64,000 nt of DNA from Euryodendron excelsum (GCA_033060915.1 CM065379.1:32018318-32082317), one strand, 5' to 3'. Shown: positions 43,621 through 56,333, counted from the first letter of the stretch. The notes: generated by a model from the letters alone, not told the origin. Numbers and translations are program-made.

Positions 43621-44900
43621 AAACTTTAAGATTAGATGTTGAATTTTTAGAGGCTCGATCCTTTTTGAAAATTTCGGCAGGTTTCGCCTTAAAAAGTCAT
43701 TACCCCAAAATTTAACAAGCCACAAGCACAGTCCAAAATAATCTCAAACCTTCAACCACATCAATCAAAACAATCTCATCCTTCACAATACATGTCCCTT
43801 TCTCAAACATAATTTTTAAGTCAATTTCTTCGACTTTCCAAATTTTTTGGTCTCGTTTTTGTTTCCAAAAAATTTCACAAAAATTCTTAAAACATTCAAG
43901 AATGTCGCCACAATTTTACAAAGATGTCCTACAATTTTTCAACCTTCAACAAGGTCAATTTTCTAATTTTTCTCAATTTTTCCTATTTTTTATAATTTTA
44001 AAAAATTTAAAATTTTTCAAAAAATTATGAAACTTCGTATGGTAGTTTTACACGTTTTTTTAAGACTCCCAATACAAAAATCATACCCAAACACACAACA
44101 CCCGGACCTGTAGGGATGATTTTCCCAACCTTGCGGGAAACCCATTTTCATAAACATGCAAAATCACCCCAACCACACTCAAATCTTCACCAAATCGCAA
44201 AAACTATCCGCCCATTGTGTTCTAAACGTCCTAAAGCATAGATTTACACTGATTATTTGCAAAAAACGAAAACATACGCATCACAATCGACAAAGTTTCA
44301 AAAAACCAACCTTTGGGTTTCCCGACAAGAAACAAGCTTTCCGGTGAAAATCCAGTGACAATGACAGTTTTCGGTGAACAACCGACGTCACCCAACACTT
44401 TTCTAGCCATCCTCGGTCGAAACCCTTCAAAAAACCTTCAACGAAAATCTCGAATCGCCCTCAAAACTCAAGACGTGCAATGAAAAATGCGAACTTGTTC
44501 TGTTTTAAAACCCACAGCCTGGCACATGTAACAGATGCGCCAGAAGAAACTTTCAACTGGCGCATGCGCTAGATGCGCCAAGGTTCCATTTGGCCAAGCG
44601 CATTTAGCACATACGCCCAACTTTTCAGCTTCCTGCCCAATACGAACTTGCAATCCACCGAGAGTCCAAAATCGTTTTCAAGGCTTTCAAAAGGCGAAAA
44701 TCAAGCTCTCTAAGCCGAACTTTGTCAAACCGGCAACTCAAAATTTTCAACACAAAAAGTTTTTCAAATTCGAATTTTTCCAGACCAGCGACCCGCAAGA
44801 AGTCCAAAACATTTCAATCTTACCAGGTCATTGTCCCTATGATCGCCTCCGACCAAAAAGGGATTCTAACTTTGTTATTTTTCTATCTTCGACAAACAAA
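43621..44900 (+). mobile_element. Element B distal 3' UTR
   Basis: This AT-rich, non-coding sequence contains a copy of the LTR-type GCGCATG palindromes at 44521-44616. I see no coding frame that resembles a known protein. Confidence 0.6.
44521..44616. promoter_or_regulatory. GCGCATG palindrome module outside the LTR
   Basis: CTGGCACATGTAACAGATGCGCCAG-like and TGGCGCATGCGCTAGATGCGCCA-like inverted repeats (44519-44543, 44559-44581) are followed by AAGCGCATTTAGCACATACGCC. This is the same arrangement as upstream of the TATA box in type 1 LTRs, but no TATAAATA follows on the plus strand. Confidence 0.6.
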
Positions 44901-44920
44901 GACAGAAAAAGAGGGGTAGC
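44901..44920 (+). promoter_or_regulatory. Element B polypurine tract
   Basis: GACAGAAAAAGAGGGGTAGC directly precedes the 3' LTR start TGTAAGCACTC. Its position and purine content fit a plus-strand primer. Confidence 0.75.
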
Positions 44921-45479
44921 TGTAAGCACTCTATTTTTGCCCGCTTAGCAATCTCCGGCCTGACCATATCCAATTTTCAAACATCACAATACATGTAAGC
45001 CCAAGACGGGACTTTCAAACTCCAATCTAGTCAACTGGTCGCTTTCTGGGCCCATAAGGCCCAACTGAAGCCATAAACATCGTCATGCCCCTAGGCATTC
45101 CAGGCAGCTTTCCGAGACTGGGCGGTCTCGGGAACCAACGCTATCCAGGTACTTCCTAAGATCGGGCGATCTCAGGGACCAACACCCTATCAAATTCAAG
45201 ACGGTTCACTTATGGCACCTATTAGCCCACCAATGTAGAATGTCTGTCATTCGGTAGTTCTCCGAGACCAGGTATTCTCGGAGACCAACACCACCATCAT
45301 AGGTAGCTTTCTGAGACTAGGCATTCTCAAAAACCAACACCACCCTACAGGTAGCTCTCTGAGACCGGGCGGTCTTAGGGACCAACACCGCACAAGTAGT
45401 TTTCTGAGACTCGACGGTCTCAGGAACCAACACCTAGGTCAACATCGGTGCCTGCTAGCCCGACTCCGTGAAAAATGAC
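44921..45479 (+). mobile_element. Element B 3' LTR, first segment
   Basis: It aligns with 15140-15695 of the 5' LTR, including the GAGACC hairpin array (45108-45440). A solo LTR is inserted after AAAAATGAC, and the LTR resumes at 50652. Confidence 0.9.
45108..45440 (+). repeat. Hairpin array, GAGACC/GGTCTC class
   Basis: The units include GAGACT-gggc-GGTCTC near 45115 and GAGACT-cgac-GGTCTC near 45406. Others are decayed, such as GAGACC-aggt-ATTCTC near 45264. Confidence 0.8.
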
Positions 45480-45669
45480 TGTAAGCACCTTATTTTTGAC
45501 CGCTCGGCGGTCTTCACTTCGTCCAGACTTGTGTTCAAGTCATTGTGGGCATATTTCAATTCAAATTAACTTTCTGAGTCTAATCTCGTCAATTCATCGC
45601 TTCGTGGGCCCTACCGGCCCCAAATAAAGGCAAAATTTTTCGAATGCCCTTAAGGGGCATTATCCTTTC

Positions 45670-45965
45670 CAATTCTAAATCAGGCACGTCTTTCCGAAGA
45701 CGGTAAGTCCCTTTTCTAATTGCAAGTCAGGCACGTCTTTCCGAAGATGGTAAGTCTCCTTTCCAATTCCAAGTTAGACACGTCTTTCCGAAGATGGTAA
45801 GTCCCCTTTTCAATTTCAAATCAGGTATGTCTTTTCGAAGACGGTAAGTCCCCTTTCCAATTCCAAATCAGGCACGTCTTTCTGAAGACGGTAAGTCCCC
45901 TTTCAAATTCCAAGTCAGGCACATCTTTCCAAAGACGGTAAGTCCCCTTTCCAAGTCCAATTCCA
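45670..45965 (+). repeat. Hairpin array, CGTCTT/AAGACG class
   Basis: Six units of about 46 bp contain CGTCTTTCCGAAGACGG and GTAAGTCCCCTTTCCAATTCC. The 6-bp arms CGTCTT and AAGACG pair around TCCG in most units. Confidence 0.87.
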
Positions 45966-47162
45966 ATTCTAATCCCTCTCTCGAGACAGTTGATTCCTCG
46001 AGACGGTCTGACACATTTTTCAAAGAAAATCTCTTCAAAACGGTAAGTCCCTTTAAACCTGTCGACTAGGACGAGACCCCAAGTCCTCTAGATGGTAGAA
46101 CGGTCCACCTTTGGCGCCTGCTAGCCCGCTAATGCAGAAATGTCCGTTTAGGCATGCCTTTCGAGAAAGTTGATTCTCAAGCGCTAAGTCCCTTTAGCAG
46201 CTTCCTGAGATCAGGCAGTCTTGGAAATGATCGCAAACCGTCAAAATAGCGAAAATACTCGCAAATATCGCAACCGTCATAGTAGCGGAAATACTCGCAA
46301 ACAGGACGATATAGGGAATTGCCAACAAACCCATGTATCACGCGACCGTCGTCAGAGTGACGGAAACACTCAAAAGCCAGGTCAACACCAGTGCCTGCTA
46401 GCCCACTTCGGTGAAAAATGACCAAACTACCCCTAGGGCCATTTTTTGGCACGTTTCTCGAAAACACACCTAAGTCCTCAGAATGGTAAGTCCACCCTTC
46501 CAAGATTGTCTTAAAGGAAATCTGGCATGATTAGGTGTCTTCTAGTCAGTTTCAGGCCAATTCCGAGACCTTCCGGTCAAGATGACCATTTTGCCCCTAG
46601 GCATTCGAATGCCCCGGGAACCACACCGGCCTTGGGTATCAAACCGGTAACCTCCCAAGAATACTTTCTACAGTATTCTCAACCTTTCTTTACCTTTTCG
46701 GATCATTCTGAGTCATTCCGGCAAACCCAGTGCAAAATGACCATTTTGCCCTTAGTGGGCCGGTCGCCTTTTCCAACCACACCGGCTCTGGGTATCAAAC
46801 CGGCCAGCCTTTGGGAACATTCTGAATAATATTTTCAAATCTCGAGTCTTTTTTCGGGACATTCTGGGTCCGTCCCAGCAGCTTTCCGGCCCGATTGATC
46901 GTTTTGCCCCTAATGGCCCGATCAATCCTTCCAACACATCCTATCTTCATTTTTCAAGTCAAATACCTCTGGGACACTATTCTAAGTGTTCCTGTCCTTT
47001 TCTGGCCTTTTGGGCCAATCCCGGTCCCTTAAATCCTTCCTGGACTTTCTGGAGTCACTATTAGTGAAGCTAGGCTAAAAATTGCATGGTAGTCACTAGT
47101 ACAGGCGCCCAAATCTTCTCAAGATATGTTGCTTGCCCACTTAACAAACTTTCCTAACTGGC

Positions 47163-47246
47163 TGGTGCCACTAATAGTGGCGCCAAGAGAAATTTTGCCC
47201 TAGCGCCACTGCAACAAGTGCCAGGTCTATCCCATCTCTATAAATA
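47163..47246 (+). promoter_or_regulatory. Type 2 LTR promoter
   Basis: The inverted repeat at 47163-47185 has arms TGGTGCCACT and AGTGGCGCCA, one mismatch, around AAT. TATAAATA is at 47239-47246. Confidence 0.75.
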
Positions 47247-50200
47247 CAAAGCCTTCTCCAGCGTGAAAGAGGTCGACAAACTTAATCTAAAAACCCTAAT
47301 ATTCGATATACAGAGCTCGTACACTCCCAAAACCCTAGCTTCTCTAGGTTTTCCAAACCTTAGTCACCATACACAAACCCTAGCCTCCTATACACTTATA
47401 CACATCCCTATACACTTATACACATCCCTATACACTTATACACTAGCCTCCAACCCTCCATTGAAGACTTGGATTGCTGCAACTCGAAGCTCTCGGAGAC
47501 CAAGATAAAGCTCTCGAAGACTGAAGTGAAGACTGAAGAAAAGTAAGGCACGCAAAGCCAATCAAAAATAAACAAGACAAGGTAGGCTTTCTCTTTAAGT
47601 TTCTGCACTTCCCCCTCTCTCTTCTCTCTCCTAACCCACTTGGGTTTTCTCTATTTTAATCCCCCATCTCTTTCCCCCACCCCCCTCTTTCTTTGCATAC
47701 TTGAAACAAGGGGATTCCTGGTCCATATGTAGGATTGGACTATTGGAGGATCACCGTGTCTGGGGCTTTCTTTTAGTCTAACTGGAGACCACGTGGATTC
47801 GGCCCCCTTGATTATGTGGTGAAGCCTTAACCTTGTATGTTCACAACCCCAAATTTGTATTGTGCATATCATTATCATGCATTCTTCCAAAATCGTTTTC
47901 AAACTCGTTTTCAAAGCTTGCATTAAACTTGTTTTTAAAATTGCATCAAAATTTCATTTTTCAAAACTTGTTTTCAAAATCACAATTCTAGGGTGATTCT
48001 AGCTTTTCCATGGCTAGGATTACTTTAGGAAAGTGTTATATTTAAAGTGACCGGTCTGGTCCATATTTTCAAATCCTTGTTGTTTTTAAAACCACTTTCT
48101 TAAAGTGGTTCTAGCCTTCTTATGGTTACAATCGCTTTAGGAAAGTGAGACGTTTTCATACTTTCCAAAAAACTCTATTTTCAAAGGTCTCTCTTTCTAA
48201 AATCCTCTTTTTCAACATGCTTTCTAAAAATTATCCTTTCCAAAATTGCTTTCTAAAAACTCCCTCCAAAAATCTATTTTTTAAAATTTCTCTTTTCAAA
48301 CTCCTTTCCAACAATCTCTTGCCAAAAACGTCTTTCCTACAAGCTCCCTTCCAAAAACGTTTTCTTCAAAGTCCACTTTCCCAAAAACTTCTTTCCTAAA
48401 ACTCTTTTCAAAAGCTCTTTCTAAAAACTCCTCATTAGGATTTCTTTCCAAAAAACTCTCTCTCCAAATTCACTTTCCCAAAACTCCTCTCTAGGATTGC
48501 CTTCCAAAAATCTTTATTTCCAAAAACGCACTTTCCAAAAAACTCAAACTCCTTCCTTAGAGCCCAAGTCAAGCCCTAGATCTAACAATTAGGAAACCCT
48601 AATTTTTTTACCAAAAACATGATTTTCAATCTTGCCTTAAAACTTAGGTTTCCAAAACCTCTTATTTCACGTCGAACTATAAATTTCCAAAACCTATTTT
48701 CTACATCAAAACCATACACTTCCAAATCTAGGGTTTCTAAAACTTCCTTTTCCAAATCCTTGTCAAATCCAATCTTCCCTTTTGGAAACCAAATCCAATC
48801 TCCCCGTTTAGGAAACTAGATCCAATCCTCCATTTTTGGAAACAAAATCAAACCTTCTCTTTTATAAACAAAATCCAATCCTTTGTTTTAGGAAATAGAA
48901 ATCTTAACCCTTCCTAGTCCAAATCTTTCGTAATTAAACTTCTTCCTAATCCCCCACTTTCATAAATATTAAGTTTCTAAAATTTGAACATAACAATCTT
49001 TCCTAAATTTTAAAACTCAAAATCTAAATATTTCCTAATTCAACTCTCTCCTAATTTCCTACCTTCCTAAACCATAAGTTCCCTAAAACGTTCAAATCTT
49101 TCCTTAAACATTAAGCTTCCAAATTTTTTCTAATTCAACGCTTTTCTTAATTCTACCCCCTTTCAAATCTTAACTTTCCAAATCTAAGTTTTCAAGTCTC
49201 TCTTAAACTCAAACCTTCCTTAATTTCAAGATTTTCTAAAATTCAAATTCTAAAACTTTCTAAATCTTAAATTTTCTAAATTTCAAATCTTTCTAAATTC
49301 CAAAGCTTTCTAAATTCAAAATTTTCTTAAGTTAAGGCTTTCTAAATCCCAAACCTTCTAATTTTTAAACCTTTCTTATTTTAAAATTTCCCAATTCAAA
49401 TCTTCTTTAAATCTGAAACTTTTCTTAATTCAAAACTTTACTAATTCCGAAAATTTTCTAAATTGAAACTTTCCTAAAACAAAACTTTCCAAAAATGACA
49501 TTTTCCTAAATTGGAACTTTCCCGATTTGAACATCTCCTAATTCGAACATTTCCTAAATCCAATCCTTCCTAAATCTTCCGAGTCAAACATTCGAGTCAA
49601 ATCTTTCTTTAACCTCAAGTGTTTCCTAAATCTCATCTTTCCTAAGTCTAGATTTCCCAAAATCCTATCTTTTCAAATCCAGTCCAAGTTCTCTTCCAAA
49701 GGGTCAAATCCTCTTCAAGTTCAATTCTAGGTTTAAGTTTAATCCTGATTTCCTAATCTTCCAATTCGAATTCCAAATCAAAATTTCTTTCTTCCAATCA
49801 TACCTTTAATCTTCTATCGGACCCTTATCCAAACTACGACTGACCTGATTCCTCCAAAAAAATACGTAGGCAACCATCATGGGTGCGGTCACAATATTTT
49901 TCAAATTTATATTTCCTCAACTCTTTTTCAAATCTCAAATTCCACAATCTTTCCAAATCTCCAATCTATTTTCAAACTTCCAATTCCAAATTTCTATTTC
50001 CAACTTTCAAAACTTTCCAATTTCAAATTTGTCTTTTCAAATCTCTCTTTTAAAATCAAATCAAAATCTTCTTTTCAAATCTCTTTCCAAATCTATTTTT
50101 CAACTCTCTTATCTTGCACTTGCATCTCATGCATCATGTCTTTTAAACATTTCTTCTTTCCAAAGTGGATAGGATTGAACACTTGTTAGTTGAAGACTCT

Positions 50201-50651
50201 CATAGGTGAATCTAGGGTAAATAGACATGTAGGTACCACAAGGGCAGGGTAGGGTGATGGCTTAGTGGGTCTTCCCTACACGTAACCAACCTCCGAACCT
50301 AGATCACTGTTTTCGAAAGACCAAAATGGAGTTTATTTTCAAAAATGGCTTAAATGTTTTCTAAAGGTTGCTAAACAACTTGTTTTTCTTAAAAACCCTC
50401 TCTTGAGGAGATTTTTTCAAAATCGTTTTCAAAAACCGTAAGTGTAGTTTTTGGATTATGCTTAGTTTTTAGGTGACCTAACTCACCTTAATCAAGTTAG
50501 GTGGCGACTCCAAATCTTTTTCCAAAAGCCCTTAATTCAAACCTAGTCGCACTCATTCTTCTAGGAGGGTGAGTTCTAACGAGAGAGCACAGTATTTTTT
50601 CAGCTTGTGTGTGTAATCCTCGAGTACAAAAAATCTGGGCACGACAATGAC

Positions 50652-53429
50652 CAAACCTACCCCTTGGGCCTCCACGCACGTTTTGAGAAAGTTCAAAATC
50701 CCTCAAAACGGTAATTCCACCCTTCCAAAATGGTGTTAAGCCCTTAGGCGTCCTCTGCACGCCATTTGGTCCAATTCCAGTTCCATTCATGCTAACTCCA
50801 GTCAAAATGACTATTTTGGCCCTAAACGCCCTAGCACCGCACAAATCCCACCAAGCAATGAAAAACTCTCCCGGGATCATCCCTGAATGACCAGGCACGC
50901 TTAACATTACACTCCGATCCATTCCTGACCATTTTTAACCAAACCTGGCCAAAATGACCATTTTACCCCTAACAACCCGAACACGCCCTGAAACAGCACC
51001 GACCCTAGAATTTTGAACCGCATGTCTTGTCATACACCCCTATTTAACCTAAAGAGGACCTTACGATACTAAACACCCCCCGACTCAATAAAAGTTCTCT
51101 GGAGCATCTCACAAACACTCCACCAAAATTGCCTTTTCTCCCAATTCCCTAGTTATAATGCACCATCAAATGACTTCAGAAATGTGTAAACCAAGGAATT
51201 CTCAAAAGCTCATTCATTGGTCTTTCCATCGATACGGCTTGATCGGATAGATTGCTTCTCGAAACTCCTCATCGCATGGCTCAAAAACTACAACTTTCAA
51301 CAACCCTTAGAGCGTCTCATAGACGCTCCGCCAAGAGACCTTTTTCCCAATTCCCTAATTATAACGTACCGTCAAACGACTTGAGAAATGAGTAAATTAG
51401 AGAATTCCCAAAAGTATTTTCAGAATGCTTTCCATCAGTACGGTCCGATTGGAAAGATCGCTTCCCGAAGACCATGATCATACGACATAAAAACAGTTAC
51501 TTTTGAACCCCCATGGAGCGTATCACAGACGCTCCACAGAGATTCCATTTCATGCACATTTCTCGAGACGATATCTCACACTTTCGAACAATATTTAAAC
51601 TTTTCAAAAACTCAAAAGTTCACGAAAAACCCTAGGAGAACACCCCGGGTGCAACTGATTCCTCTGAAACCTTCCCAGTTGGCTTAATTATTGAGGTAAA
51701 GTTTAAACGAATGCTCCTAGTGACAGAGCGTATGCTACATGCACTCAGATTTTGATCAAATTGACCAAAGTTCGATTAACTGTCAGGATTTAACTAATAC
51801 AATGGGTGCCACGTGGCATTCTAGTAATGGAACAGTACTGGCGCATGTGCTACATCTGCCAGGGTAAATTTTTGCCAAGCGCATGTAGCACATGCGCCAG
51901 GCTTCTCCCAGATTGCCTATAAATATAGGCCTCCCCCTTTGCATATTCCGAAATCGAAAATTGAAGTGAAGCTATGCAAAAACTGCTCCAGAACCTTGAA
52001 ATCCTATATACATCCCACCTCTCAAACACTTAGGTTAGATTCTACCTTCCCCTAACCCATACACTTTACCTACATAGCCTTCTACACCATAGAACACCTC
52101 CTTCTAGCCCCTCAAGCAAACTTAAAGCCCTCCAAGTTCAAGTTAAGACATCCATAGAATATTGCAAGTGTATTGAAGGCAAAAGGTGATATTTCTTTTA
52201 TATTTTTGTTTTCCCCCACTCCTCTCTTCTCCCACACTCTATTGTTTCTAAAAATGTTTTCAAGAACTCACAATCCTAAGGTGTCCCTACCCCTTTTATG
52301 GTTAGGGACCCCAAGGGAAGATGGTACATTAAGTTCAACTTTCAAGGTTGTCCATATTAGAATTCCAAAGCAGTAGGTATTTTCAAAAACCACTTTCAAA
52401 AACTTTTCAAAGACCAATTCACTAAAACACTCCAAAATCATACCTCCAAGGTTTTCAAAACATTTTCAAAACTCTCTTGAGTTACTTCAAAGCATTTCCA
52501 AAACTCCCTTAGGTTGTTCCAAAACATTCCAAAACACTTCAAAACCCTATTTTAAGAGCACTTTTCAAAAATCTTCAAATTCTAATCCAAAAACACTCCA
52601 AAATCCTATCAAAATTCTCAAGTCCTCTTTTCCAAAGACCACAAAGTGTCTTCAAACATTCCAAAAGCCCTAATGCGCCTATTTTTCATTGGGCTCTCGC
52701 CCGAACTACGAATGACCTGATTCTCGCCAAATGAGATACGTAGGCAACCTAAAATGGTGCGGTCATAACTTCTATTTCAACTCCAATCCCCTTTTCAAAA
52801 ATCTCAATCAATTCAACGTTTCAATTCTAAGCTCCTTCAAAACCTCCATGTTTTCAAATATTCTTCCCGAAACTTGCACTATGCATCATTCATCCAAAAA
52901 GTGATGACCAAACCCAGTTTTCAAAACTCTAAAGTGGATATTAAGTGAATAATGGTAACCGGTTATTCTAGTGAGTGAACAATGGGTGAATAGACATGTA
53001 GGTACCGAAAGGGCGGGGTAGGATGATGATCTTAGGATATCTTCCCTACACGTAACCAACCCTCATACCATAGATTTCTGTTTTCGAATGACCAAAATGG
53101 AGTTACTTTCAAAAAGGGCTTAAAATTTTTTAACGATTGCCAAACAACCTATTTTCTCAAAAACCCTCTCTCGAGGGAGTTTTTCAAAACCTTTTTTTCA
53201 AAAAACCCTAAATTTAACCTTCGGATTAACACTTAGTTTTAGATGACCTAACTCACCTTAATCAAGTTAGGTGATGACTCCTATTTTTCTAAAAAAGCCC
53301 TTAGCCAAACAAATTTCAAGTTCAAACCTAGTCGCACTCATCCCTCTAGGAGGATGAGTTCTAATGACAGAGTTTCGTGCTTTTGTCTCCAAGCCTAAAG
53401 GACCTTGGTCGAAAAATCGAGGCGCGATA
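50652..53429 (+). mobile_element. Element B 3' LTR, second segment with internal deletion
   Basis: It aligns with 15700-19902, except that 5' LTR positions 17268-18716 are absent, joined at CTCCC (52229-52233). It ends GAGGCGCGATA, followed by GTTTT. The promoter is at 51839-51925. Confidence 0.9.
51839..51925 (+). promoter_or_regulatory. Type 1 promoter of element B 3' LTR
   Basis: GCGCATGT (51879-51886) and ACATGCGC (51890-51897) form a perfect stem around AGC. A decayed copy precedes it at 51841. TATAAATA is at 51918-51925. Confidence 0.77.
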
Positions 53430-53434
53430 GTTTT

Positions 53435-53519
53435 AATACGAAAGCCTATGCACATGTGTTTTCAAGTTTACACTTATGCATTTCTAAGTTCATTCCATAT
53501 ATGCATAAATGTTCCTCTA
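53435..53519 (+). mobile_element. Element A central LTR, second segment
   Basis: These 85 bp align with 63388-63472 of the 3' LTR (AATACGAAAGCCTATG...). They are stranded between element B and a reverse solo LTR. Confidence 0.88.
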
Positions 53520-55039
53520 TGTCGCGCCCAGATTTTTCACACTCGAGAAATACACACACAAGCAGGAAAAACACTGTACTCTCTCGTTAGAACTCACCCT
53601 CTTAAAAGAATGAGTGCGAATAGGTTTGAATTGAAAATTAGTTTGAATAAAGGGCTTTTGAAAAACATTTGGAGTCGCCACTTAACTTGATTAAGGTGAG
53701 TTAGGTGACCTAAAAACTAAGAACAATCCGAGGATCACACTTAGGGTTTTTGAAAATGATTTTAAAAATACTACCTCTAGAGAGGGTTTTTAAGAAAACA
53801 GGTTGTTTGGCAACCTTTGAAAAATATGTAAGCCCTTTTTGAAAATAAACTCTATTTTGGTCTTTGAAAACAGTGATCCTAGGTTCAGAGGTTGGTCACG
53901 TGTAAAGAAGACGCAACTAAGCCATCACCCTACCCCGCCCTTGCGGTACCTACATGTCTATTTATCCTAGATTCACCTATGAGAGTCTTCAACTAACAAA
54001 TGGTCAATCCTATCTACTTTAGAAAAGAAATGTTTAAAAAGAAATTTAACATGATGCATGATATACAAGTGCAAGAAAAGAAAGTTGGAAATAGATTTGG
54101 AAATAGATTTAAAAAAAAAAATTGATTTGATTTAAAAGAGATTTAAAAATAATTAGGAAATTGGAAAGTTTTAGAAATTGGAAATAAAGATTTGGAGTTG
54201 GAAGTTTGAAATAGATCATAGAATTAGAAATTTGAAGAAGATTGTAGAATTGAAAATTGGAAAAAAGTTGTGGAATTAGAGATTGGAAAAGATTGTGAAA
54301 TTTGAGATTGGAAAAGATTGTGACCGCACCCATGAGTGGTTGCCTATGTATCCTTTTTGAGGAATCAGGTCAGTCGTAGTTCAGACAAGAGTCCGATAGA
54401 AAATAGAAGGTATGATTGGAGGAAAGAGATTGAATTGGAATTTGGATTTGATTTGAATTTATAATAGAAGATTGGAATTTGAAATGGAAGAATAGAGACC
54501 CTAGACCTAAGAAGATAGAATTTAGAAAGGACTCGAGATTTAGAAAGACTTGACTCGAATGTTGGACTTGGAAGATCGAAGAAAAATTGGATTTAGGAAA
54601 TGTTTGAATTAGGAAATGTCCAATTTAGGAAAGTTCAAAATAGGAAAGTGTCATTTTTGAAAACTTTCGTTTTAGGAAAGTTTCAATTTAGGAAAGTGTT
54701 GGATTAAGAAAGTTTTGAAATAAGAAACATTTCGTTTTAAGAAAGTTTTGAAATTGGAAAGTTTTGAATTTAGAATGTTTTGAAATAGGGAAGGTTTGAA
54801 AGTTGGAAAGTTTTAGAATTTAGAAAGTTTTGAATTTAGAAAGTTTTAGATTTGGAAAGATTTGAAGTTTAGGGAAGTTTAGAATTTTAGAAAGATTCAA
54901 AATTTGAGTTTTAGAAATTCTTGAAATTAGGAAAGGTTTTGAGTTTAACAAATGTTTGAAAACTTAGATTTGGAAAGTTAAGATTTAGAAAGGGATGGAA
55001 TTAAGAAATGTTTAAAAGCTTAAAGTTTAAGGAAATATT

Positions 55040-55165
55040 CAAAACATTGATAGTAGAACAGCAACCTACAAATGCTATCACCAAATCATAAAAAATAAAG
55101 AACAAAAACACACACCTATAACACACAACAAAAAACAAAAACTGATAGCACTTCCAAACAGACCC
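55040..55165. mobile_element. Unclassified small insertion in the reverse solo LTR
   Basis: About 125 bp lies between two copies of TAAAGTTTAAGGAAA (55021 and 55166). It contains the inverted pair TGCTATCA (55077) and TGATAGCA (about 55147) and ends CCAAACAGACCC, a sequence seen at ends of some plant MITEs. A retroposon with a 15-bp target duplication is an alternative. Confidence 0.45.
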
Positions 55166-56333
55166 TAAAGTTTAAGGAAAGATTTAAAAGTTTAAGTTCA
55201 GAAAACTTAAGGTTTAGAAAAGTACTAGATTAGGAAGGAGTTGAATTAGGAAGTATTTGAGTTTGGAAGGATTAAGATTCCTATTTCCTAAAACGAGAGA
55301 TGGTATTTTGTTTCTAAAAAGAGATCTTTTGATTTTGTTTCTAAAAACAAAGGATTGGATCTAGTTTCCTAAAGGGGAGATTGGGTTTGGTTTCCTAAAG
55401 GGAATATTAGATTTGACATGGATTTCGAAAGATGAAGTTTTGAAAATTCTAGTTTTGGGAAGACTATAGTTTTGATATGGAAAATAGGTTTTGAAAAGAT
55501 ATATAGTTTTGATGTAGAAAACAAGATGTATTGAAAACCTAGGTTTTGAGGCCAAAATAAGAGATTGGAAATCATGCTTTTGGGAAGGAAAACTAGGATT
55601 TTCTAATTGTGGGCTTTAGGGTTTGACTTGGACACCAAGAAAAGGGATTTTTGGAAAGTGAGTTTTTAGAAAGAGAGATTTTTTAAAGGAAATCCTAGAG
55701 AGGAGTTTCTAGAAAATGAATTTTGAAAAGAGAGAGTTTTTGGAAAGAAATCGTAGAGATGAGTTTCTAGAACGTGAATTTTGGAAAGAGTTGTTTAGGA
55801 AGGAAATGTAAGGAGAGTCTTTGGAGAGTGAATTTTGAGGAAAGCGTTTTTGGAAAGGAACTTTTAGGAAAGATGTTTTTGAAAAGAGATTATTGGATAG
55901 GAGTTTTTGAAAAACAATTTTGGAAAGGAGATTAGAGAGAGTTTTCTAAGAAGGAAACCTAGGGAGTGTTTTAGGAAAAGAATTTTAAAGAGAGTGTTTT
56001 GGAAAGGAGTTGAAAAGGAAGTTTTGAAAATAGATTTTTGGAGGGAGTTTTTGAAAAACAATTTTGGAAAGGAATTTTAAGAAGGAGATTAAAGAGAATT
56101 TTTAGAAAGTATGTTGAAAGAGAGGTTTTTAAAAGGAGAAATTTGAAAAGAGAGTTTTTAGAAAGTATACAAAATATCTAACTTCCTTAAAGCAGTTCTA
56201 ACCATAAGAAGGTTAGAACCACTTTAAGATAATGGTTTTGAAAACAACAATGTTTTGAAAATATGGACCATATTGGTCACTTTAAATGTAACACTTTCCT
56301 AAAGCAACCCTAGCCATGGAAAGGCTAGAATCA

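Larger units (their letters stand above)
45480..50646 (+). mobile_element. Solo Tat LTR, type 2, in element B 3' LTR (5167 bp)
   Basis: It begins TGTAAGCACCTTATTTTTGACC and ends GGGCACGACA. It contains a GTCTT hairpin array (45670-45965), a short GAGTA array (46235-46375), a type 2 promoter, telo-box-like AAACCCTAG copies (47330-47390), a long G-poor tract and TGGCGACTCCA at 50502. Confidence 0.92.
45475..50651 (+). repeat. 5-bp target site duplication ATGAC flanking a solo LTR
   Basis: ATGAC is at 45475-45479 and 50647-50651. The 5' LTR shows the unfilled site near 15693 (AAAAATGACCAAACC). Confidence 0.93.
15140..53429 (+). mobile_element. Element B: non-autonomous Tat/Ogre-like retrotransposon with nested insertions
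   Basis: The element has a 5' LTR (15140-19902), a PBS, a leader, gag, a post-gag region, an antisense Plant Mobile Domain frame, a repetitive 3' UTR, a polypurine tract and a 3' LTR. After removing four inserted solo LTRs, the body is about 10 kb. The gag, the tRNA-Arg PBS and the multi-kilobase LTRs place it in the Tat lineage close to Ogre. No protease, reverse transcriptase, RNase H or integrase is present, so it would have depended on proteins from an autonomous relative. Confidence 0.88.
15135..53434 (+). repeat. 5-bp target site duplication GTTTT of element B
   Basis: GTTTT at 15135-15139 and 53430-53434 brackets element B. Element A's 3' LTR has the unfilled counterpart near 63383 (AAATGTTTTAATACG). 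Confidence 0.9.

Noticed and set aside
50497..50922. 141-codon minus-strand frame across an LTR/LTR junction
   Set aside because: It spans the boundary of a solo LTR inserted in another LTR, so it cannot be an inherited gene. No domain is recognised.
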